Positions 58,702-64,000 of a stretch of DNA of 64,000 bases are shown in pieces. The position numbers and the translations under genes were made by a program. The notes under the pieces were generated by a model that saw only the letters and a program-made list of their open reading frames with translations, made no database searches and was not told the DNA's origin. The first letter of the stretch is position 1, and each line of letters starts with the position of its first letter. The DNA is from Helicobacter japonicus (GTDB taxonomy: Bacteria > Campylobacterota > Campylobacteria > Campylobacterales > Helicobacteraceae), in the NCBI RefSeq assembly GCF_000762845.2, contig NZ_JRMQ02000003.1:1-64000 (forward strand). Direction: 5' to 3'.

Positions 58702-59576
58702 TTTTTTTTCCTTTGAGACTTGATGCGTTGAGTTGAAACAAGACTTTGAGTAAAAATAAATAATGCCAAAAAAGCACTTATTACCATCATTACAATGCTT
58801 AAAATTTGCCCCATTGACAAACCTAATGCAAAATAACCCATTTGCACATCAGCCTCGCGAAAAAATTCACAAATAAAACGAGCTAACGCATATAAAAAGC
58901 CATATACCACAAGCAAACTTCCTGGACGCTTGGCATATCGCAATAAACACATCAAAACAATAAACACCACAATCCCTTCAGCAAAAGCTTCAAAAAGCTG
59001 ACTTGGGTAACGCAATTCTCCATTCACAAGGATTCCAATAGTGCGAGAAAAACCTTCACCTTCAATTACGCGTCCAAAAAGCTCGTGATTGAAAAAATTA
59101 CCCAAACGTCCAAATACATAACCTAAGGGAACAGAAATAGCCGATAAATCCATAAATATCCAAAAAGATTGCTTTTTAAAATAGCAAAAAAGCAATGCAG
59201 CTAATACAAAACCAATCATTGCCCCGTGATAACTAAAACCACTTATACCAACAAACACTCCATCGATATAAGGATTAAACATCTGCCACGGCTGCGAAAG
59301 ATACTCCCATCGCTGTGGAGAATAAATTAATACATAGCCAATACGCCCACCTAAAATAACACCGACTTCTACCCAAATAAAAAAACTATCAAGTTGTTCT
59401 TGTGCGATAGGAAAACGTTTATTTTGATATTTAATAAATATTTTTGCAATTAAAAGCGCAATAAGCATTGCTCCCACATACATAATCCCATACCAATGCA
59501 CACTTATATCAAATATTTTAAATGCAATTGGGTCGATATAATCGTAGATTCTATTCCACAGGCTATATTGCTCCAA
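58698..59576 (-). CDS. lgt: Prolipoprotein diacylglyceryl transferase
   Basis: Lgt attaches diacylglycerol to the lipobox Cys of prelipoproteins such as Pal. The 292-residue membrane protein has seven or so segments and the family motifs GGRIGYVLIYSP, SGFSYHGAMIGF with the catalytic His, and GRLGNFFNHELFGR. Its C terminus is basic (QRKKK). Confidence 0.96.
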   Translation of the reverse strand: MEQYSLWNRIYDYIDPIAFKIFDISVHWYGIMYVGAMLIALLIAKIFIKYQNKRFPIAQEQLDSFFIWVEVGVILGGRIGYVLIYSPQRWEYLSQPWQMFNPYIDGVFVGISGFSYHGAMIGFVLAALLFCYFKKQSFWIFMDLSAISVPLGYVFGRLGNFFNHELFGRVIEGEGFSRTIGILVNGELRYPSQLFEAFAEGIVVFIVLMCLLRYAKRPGSLLVVYGFLYALARFICEFFREADVQMGYFALGLSMGQILSIVMMVISAFLALFIFTQSLVSTQRIKSQRKKK

Positions 59577-59578
59577 AT

Positions 59579-59896
59579 CTATGCCTCCATAATCTTAATT
59601 TGAAAAAACTCAATCAAATCAATTTCTTCAAAAAACATAAACAATCTTAAATCATCAACGACAATTTCTATCTTAATCTTATCTATGTCGTGGAGTTTAA
59701 AGAGATAGCCTAACACATATGAATTAATAGGGTAAGCTTTAATAAAGTAGATTCTAAGCAGTTGATGCTCAGCTACAAACTGCTTAAGCATACTTTCAAT
59801 CTCAATCTTAAAAGTCAAAAACGCGTCATAACTCTTGAGTTTTCCTACACTACATATCATCTGCATATCATTGATTGTTCTAATACTTAACGCCAT
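59579..59896 (-). CDS. STAS-like protein (anti-sigma antagonist fold), degenerate
   Basis: The 105-residue protein shows the alternating beta-alpha pattern of a STAS domain: beta strands MQMICSVGKL, LLRIYFIKA and IKIEIVVDD, and helices between. At the position where STAS proteins carry the phosphorylated Ser (DSSG) it has PINSY, so Ser59 may play that part. AAAGGA precedes the ATG. It lies 103 bp after the RsbW-like gene and 2 bp before lgt. The similarity is structural pattern only, so the call is tentative. Confidence 0.55.
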   Translation of the reverse strand: MALSIRTINDMQMICSVGKLKSYDAFLTFKIEIESMLKQFVAEHQLLRIYFIKAYPINSYVLGYLFKLHDIDKIKIEIVVDDLRLFMFFEEIDLIEFFQIKIMEA

Positions 59897-59999
59897 TTTC
59901 TTATTCCTTTAAGAATATTATATCAAAGCTTTATTGCGTGTCATTAAACATATCTTTTTATCATATTGTGTATTTATTATCATTTGATTTTTTCTCAAA

Positions 60000-60479
60000 T
60001 TATGAATGAAAATATTTACAGGGAATACGCAATGTTATGACGCCTCTTGATATACCATAATGTATATGGGAACGTGTTTTTGCAGAAAAAAGTGTCATTA
60101 TACGCTTTCCTCTCCCGCCTAGATTCTTAACTTTTATACACCCTTTATAGCAAGGTTTAAAAGGAAAATTAAAAGTAATGAGAATCTGTGTAGGTTTTAC
60201 CAAAAGTGTGCAAAAAACACTATAAGTTTTTTTAAAAAATGCAGTATTTTTTATACACGCTTGATATTTTGGGAATACGGGCTGATTTGTATAGAGTTGC
60301 ATTTTACTCACACGCTTGATATGATGCTCAATAATATTATGAGCACATTCACAAACTACAATTCCTATTTCATCAAGATTGCGTATATAATGCGTATGTG
60401 GTAAGCAAGATTCTATCCATATCAGCATAGAAGCTACATCACTAAATTCGCTTCCAAAGCTCTTGTGGTAAATTCTCAT
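60000..60479 (-). CDS. RsbW-like HATPase (anti-sigma kinase fold), degenerate
   Basis: The 159-residue protein resembles the RsbW/SpoIIAB type of GHKL ATPase. The N-box appears as Glu44...Asn48 with EH following (GIVVCECAHNIIEHH), and a Gly-rich lid GGRGKRIM at residues 121-128 is followed by a short beta strand. The middle DxGxG motif is not recognisable (FNFPFKP takes its place), so ATP binding is uncertain. It starts 5 bp after the chemoreceptor stop with no ribosome site, so translation is probably coupled to the receptor. Confidence 0.55.
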   Translation of the reverse strand: MRIYHKSFGSEFSDVASMLIWIESCLPHTHYIRNLDEIGIVVCECAHNIIEHHIKRVSKMQLYTNQPVFPKYQACIKNTAFFKKTYSVFCTLLVKPTQILITFNFPFKPCYKGCIKVKNLGGRGKRIMTLFSAKTRSHIHYGISRGVITLRIPCKYFHS

Positions 60480-60484
60480 ATTTT

Positions 60485-62083
60485 TTAAGTTTTAAATTTG
60501 CTAATCGCACTCTCAAGATCTTTTGCCTTGCAAGACATATCAGTAGCAATTTTATGTATATCACGCCCTACGCTTTGAGTGGATTCTGAAGATTTAGCAA
60601 TTTCTTGCATCATATTCACCAACTCTTTTGTGCTTTGGGCTATTGAGGTGCTAATTTCTTTTAGATTGATGGCATTTTGTTTTGTTGATGTGAGCTTTTC
60701 GTGTGTATTATGCGCATCATTAATAAGCGGTGTAGTTTTGCCTGCAATTTGTATCATATCTTCTGAAATTTCCTTAATATCTTTTCCCATATCATCAATA
60801 CTCTGTGTTACAAGATTAATATTTGCTGCAATTTCATTCAGTGATTTTTGTGTTCGTTCTGCGAGTTTTCTCACCTCATCTGCAACAACAGCAAATCCTC
60901 TTCCGTGTTCTCCAGCTCTTGCTGCTTCAATAGCTGCATTTAATGCTAAGAGATTTGTTTGGTCAGCAATATCACTAATGATAGAAAGCACCGATTTAAT
61001 CTGCTCCGCGTGTCCTGTTAGCTCTCCCACGTGTTCTAAAATAGTCTGCTGATTCTCCGCAGATGAAGAAATGAGATTTACAGAATCTTGCAAGTTTTTT
61101 ACAAACTCATCGAGTATCTCTTCAGTTTGTTCAATATCATTTCTTGTCGCGTTAGCAATTTGTTCAGCATTATCAAGATTCTCACTCACATTATGTGTTA
61201 AAGCATTCACTTTATCCACAAGCTCAAACTGCTCATCGGAGTTTTTTGATAATATATTAGATACACCTAATAACCCATTACAAGTCTGTGTATTTTCCTC
61301 GCTTACGTGTTTGCTCACTGAAATTGTATCTTGAATAGTTTGGATAAATTTATTAACATAGCCTGAAGTAATACCCACCTCATCATTGCGTTTAATGGCA
61401 ATACGTTTTGTCAAATCTCCACTACCGCCCTCTGTCAAATCTTTTGCCATATCGCGTAAATGATTAAGAGGCTTGACAAGCTCTTTTTCAAAAAATATAT
61501 AAAGTCCTAGCAATGCCAAAATACCTGCTACAAGCATTGTGAGTAAAAGATAATCTTCATTTTGTTCAATCTGCTCATAAAAACCTTCAGTTGAAATTCT
61601 AAGTTCAAGCACACCTAGCACATCGCCAATTTGCAAAACACCATACTGATGGCAACTCATACAGCTTGCATCTGCAATTAAAGGCTTAAAAAATACAACA
61701 TTATGGACACCATCTTCATAAGATTCTTTTAATTGTGCTTGCTTAGTGTTAAAAATTTCTATCACATCTTTATCTTCACTCACCTTATCGCTCATACCAA
61801 ACAAATCAATCACACTTTGACTTTTATGGATTTTTAAATCAAGCACACCAGGAATTTTGCTTGCATCAAGAAGCCCAGCATCAATAATTTCACGCACACC
61901 TAGATTCATACTCATACGCACGGTCTGAAATATAGAATCTCCAAGCATTTGCGCATTTCTTTTACCTTCTTTAACTGCCATACCCTGAAAACCTGTAGCA
62001 ATAATGCCATAAAGGATACTGAAGCCAATAATGATAAATACTAAGAGTGTAAAAAGCACCTTAGAACGAAATGTTTGCAGCAT
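60485..62083 (-). CDS. Methyl-accepting chemotaxis protein with periplasmic CxxCH haem motif
   Basis: The 532-residue receptor has a first membrane segment (residues about 9-31), a periplasmic sensor (32-177), a second segment (178-197), a HAMP domain and the cytoplasmic signalling domain with the hairpin [31 protein letters not shown] split at its usual site. The sensor contains CMSCH at residues 141-145, the c-type haem attachment motif, in the context [16 protein letters not shown]. This suggests a redox, NO or CO signal rather than a small nutrient. AAGGAG precedes the ATG. Confidence 0.92.
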   Translation of the reverse strand: MLQTFRSKVLFTLLVFIIIGFSILYGIIATGFQGMAVKEGKRNAQMLGDSIFQTVRMSMNLGVREIIDAGLLDASKIPGVLDLKIHKSQSVIDLFGMSDKVSEDKDVIEIFNTKQAQLKESYEDGVHNVVFFKPLIADASCMSCHQYGVLQIGDVLGVLELRISTEGFYEQIEQNEDYLLLTMLVAGILALLGLYIFFEKELVKPLNHLRDMAKDLTEGGSGDLTKRIAIKRNDEVGITSGYVNKFIQTIQDTISVSKHVSEENTQTCNGLLGVSNILSKNSDEQFELVDKVNALTHNVSENLDNAEQIANATRNDIEQTEEILDEFVKNLQDSVNLISSSAENQQTILEHVGELTGHAEQIKSVLSIISDIADQTNLLALNAAIEAARAGEHGRGFAVVADEVRKLAERTQKSLNEIAANINLVTQSIDDMGKDIKEISEDMIQIAGKTTPLINDAHNTHEKLTSTKQNAINLKEISTSIAQSTKELVNMMQEIAKSSESTQSVGRDIHKIATDMSCKAKDLESAISKFKT

Positions 62084-62108
62084 AATATTTTTTGCTCCTT
62101 TTCTTAGT

Positions 62109-62711
62109 TTAAGCTAATCGCTTTAATGCTTCTTTGACTATGTCGGACACACTTGTAGCCTCAATACCTTGAAGAGATTTACTTATCTCACTTTCTTTGA
62201 ATCCTAGAGAACGCAAAGCTAAAGACGCCTCGTGCTGAAGACTATTTTGTGGTGTAATGCTTTGATTTTGTAATAATTCTGCAAAAAATCCTGCGACATC
62301 AACCATAATTTTCCCTGCACCTTTTGCGCCAATGCCGGGCACTTTTTTCAACGCATCAATATCTTTATTTGCAATAATAGAGGCAAAATGTGTAGGTGTA
62401 TAAGTTGAAAGAATCGCAAGTGCCACCTTAGGACCTACACCATTAATCTTAATAAGCCTCTCAAAAGTTTGTCTCTCCATATCTTCAACAAAGCCAAAAA
62501 GCAAATGCGCGTCCTCACGGATAATATGTGTGCAGATAATTTTGACTATTTTTTGCGCATCTGCTTCTATATACATTCTCAACGCAGAAGTTGCATTGAG
62601 CGACATTTGCACACCATAAATCACCCCTCCTGCTTCAATCTCTATGAACATAGGCTCTATTCTACAAACTACACCTCTTAAGCCTACAATAAGATTCATT
62701 GGCACACTCAT
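62109..62711 (-). CDS. ruvA: Holliday junction DNA-binding protein RuvA
   Basis: RuvA binds four-way junctions and recruits RuvB. The 200-residue protein has the N-terminal OB domain ([14 protein letters not shown]), two HhH motifs ([14 protein letters not shown] and [14 protein letters not shown]) and the C-terminal RuvB-binding domain ([15 protein letters not shown]). The start overlaps the stop of the FapA-like gene by 4 bp; an internal Met four codons later may also serve. Confidence 0.96.
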   Translation of the reverse strand: MSVPMNLIVGLRGVVCRIEPMFIEIEAGGVIYGVQMSLNATSALRMYIEADAQKIVKIICTHIIREDAHLLFGFVEDMERQTFERLIKINGVGPKVALAILSTYTPTHFASIIANKDIDALKKVPGIGAKGAGKIMVDVAGFFAELLQNQSITPQNSLQHEASLALRSLGFKESEISKSLQGIEATSVSDIVKEALKRLA

Positions 62712-64000
62712 TGACGCTCTACCTTTTGTAATTTGCCCTGCTCCTTATCAATACTTATATTGACATTCTCCCCATCATTCACGCGTATAATGTCCTTAGA
62801 TTCGGGAAAAAAACTCTCATACATAACCTCATTATTCCCCTGCCAAGGAACATCAAGTGTAATTGTTGCTTCTCTTGCTTGTATGTCAAGAGATTCAAGA
62901 CGATCATTCATTACTTTACTTTCTTGCTTTAAGGCTATAAGCTGGTCTTTAAGATACTTTGTCCGATGAAGCAAAGTTACATATTGAGCAATACTATCAG
63001 TGATATTGCGCTCGTTTGGTTTATTATTTTTTTTGTTTTCTTCCATAATAATTTTGATTTTATTTACTACAGGCTTTGTTTTGCGCACAAGTGCCAAATC
63101 TTTATTTAATACCTGCAAAAAGGCATTCATTGCCTGAAAATTATGATTAAGCTGTGTATCAATGCGTTCCTTTTCTTCTTGTGTTTTCAGAGCGGTGCGA
63201 GAAGAAATCAAGAATTGATTCTCACCACCATTCATATTTTTAATATGTGCGTTATGAGAAATGGCAATCTTTGTATGAGAGTAAAGATTATCAATAACGA
63301 CATCTCTTGCCTTGATATTGCCTCCATTTGCTTGTTCAACAAAAACCTCCTCACCCTCTATACTCCCTAATTCAAGACATTTAACACGAACTTTTTCTGC
63401 CTTTACCGAACCTTTATGTATATCAATTATAGCTTCTTTGGCTCTTATAAGCGTGCTCTGATGTGTTTGTCCATTAATTTCTAACTTATTTGCCACTATT
63501 GTTGCATTTTCCGCGACAGAACCAAAAATTTTTATATCTCCTGCTTCAAGCACAATTCCTGCGCCTACCGCATCTTGATTTGCATCAGCACAGCTTACTT
63601 CTACAACAAAACCTTTTTTATCGCCACCAAGCAGAGAGCCACTTGTGCGTGTGGTAATTTCAGATAAATTAAAATCAACGAGAATCTTTAGCTCACCCTC
63701 TCCTAGCCCTACATAGCCATCTTGTGCAGCATAATATTCTATCACTCCCTCTTTTTCTTCACTTCTAAATTCACCCTCCTTATATCCCATTTTCATTTCT
63801 AAATCCATACTCTCTTGTTTTTTTGCGTGTATATATTCACCTCTTAAATTGCGCCCACTCACACCTGCTTGTGCTTTAATAGCTAAACCTACCAAATCAC
63901 CGCTTTTTGCAGCATATGAAGCAAATTCTATAGGTTTATCACGAGTCTTATTCCACTCTTCTTTGAGGATAAAATTAAAAGTCCCACTCAAACTTGGAAC
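62708..64000 (-). CDS. FapA/DUF342-family protein, N terminus beyond right edge
   Basis: The frame is open to the edge, and 430 residues are visible. The region is a DUF342 (FapA-like) beta-helix with repeats such as AGDIKIFGSVAENATI, RAKEAIIDIHKGSVKAEKV and EGEEVFVEQANGGNIKARDV, followed by a coiled coil (residues about 285-370) and a short beta domain. Similar genes precede ruvA in other Helicobacter as I recall. Proposed roles include polymer binding or control of cell shape and flagella; it is not settled. Confidence 0.8.
   Translation of the reverse strand, partial: VPSLSGTFNFILKEEWNKTRDKPIEFASYAAKSGDLVGLAIKAQAGVSGRNLRGEYIHAKKQESMDLEMKMGYKEGEFRSEEKEGVIEYYAAQDGYVGLGEGELKILVDFNLSEITTRTSGSLLGGDKKGFVVEVSCADANQDAVGAGIVLEAGDIKIFGSVAENATIVANKLEINGQTHQSTLIRAKEAIIDIHKGSVKAEKVRVKCLELGSIEGEEVFVEQANGGNIKARDVVIDNLYSHTKIAISHNAHIKNMNGGENQFLISSRTALKTQEEKERIDTQLNHNFQAMNAFLQVLNKDLALVRKTKPVVNKIKIIMEENKKNNKPNERNITDSIAQYVTLLHRTKYLKDQLIALKQESKVMNDRLESLDIQAREATITLDVPWQGNNEVMYESFFPESKDIIRVNDGENVNISIDKEQGKLQKVERQ

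Overview
The window is a piece of an epsilonproteobacterial (Campylobacterota) chromosome. It is AT-rich and densely packed. Gene content and order point to the genus Helicobacter, most likely an enterohepatic species such as H. hepaticus. Supporting evidence is oorDABC, a fused ispDF, an HP1021-type orphan regulator between pgpA and ispDF, plant-type (class II) DAHP synthase, fliN followed by a fliO-like gene, and parAB followed by atpF'-atpF-H-A-G-D-C and the Tol-Pal genes. The genus call is inference from gene families; no database was searched.

Layout. 1-0.8 kb: tail of a membrane protein cut by the left edge. 0.8-5.8 kb (minus): a nickel-type ABC importer, nikA-nikB-nikCD(fusion)-nikE. 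6.0-20.9 kb (plus): one long run proB, fmt, birA, parA, parB, the F1Fo ATP synthase operon, exbB/tolQ-exbD/tolR-tolA/tonB-tolB-pal-cpoB and slyD. 20.95 kb: selenocysteine tRNA. 21-26.4 kb: fliQ, murB, secG, frr, thrS, infC, rpmI, rplT. 26.6-31.8 kb: a membrane metallophosphoesterase, then a type IIG restriction-modification gene interrupted by a frameshift exactly at a G8 tract. 31.9-34.5 kb (minus): ispDF, HP1021-like regulator, pgpA. 34.6-36.3 kb: thiC and a YciI-like gene. 36.4-43 kb (minus): an AsmA/YhdP-like giant, FeoA-like, nth, CheX-like, fliN, fliO, TonB-like. 43-53 kb (plus): mltG, mdh, oorDABC, clpS-clpA, a DUF815-like ATPase, a DUF305 protein, a CvfB-like S1 protein. 53-55.2 kb: a short-chain dehydrogenase and aroG-II. 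55.3-64 kb (minus): FapA/DUF342 protein (cut by the right edge), ruvA, a chemoreceptor, an RsbW-like ATPase, a STAS-like protein, lgt, two SMR transporters, panB, ruvB and an alpha carbonic anhydrase.

How the genes work together. Most of the window is core physiology: proton-driven ATP synthesis, envelope maintenance by Tol-Pal, translation, central carbon oxidation through 2-oxoglutarate:acceptor oxidoreductase and malate dehydrogenase, and DNA repair. Host-niche functions are layered on top: nickel import (which would feed urease and hydrogenase), periplasmic carbonic anhydrase, flagellar export and switch parts, and chemotaxis.

The most interesting signals are four. (1) The type IIG enzyme has its nuclease motif upstream and its methylase motifs downstream of a G8 tract; the geometry predicts ON at G7 or G10. 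(2) A chemoreceptor has a periplasmic CxxCH haem-binding motif and is followed immediately by an RsbW-like ATPase and a STAS-like protein, a possible redox-sensing partner-switch cassette. (3) The heptamer AGATTCT/AGAATCT recurs far more often than composition predicts and forms the stem of the hairpin after slyD. (4) The AsmA-like gene and mltG are divergent with overlapping 5' ends. I saw no CRISPR array, insertion sequence, prophage or rRNA genes.
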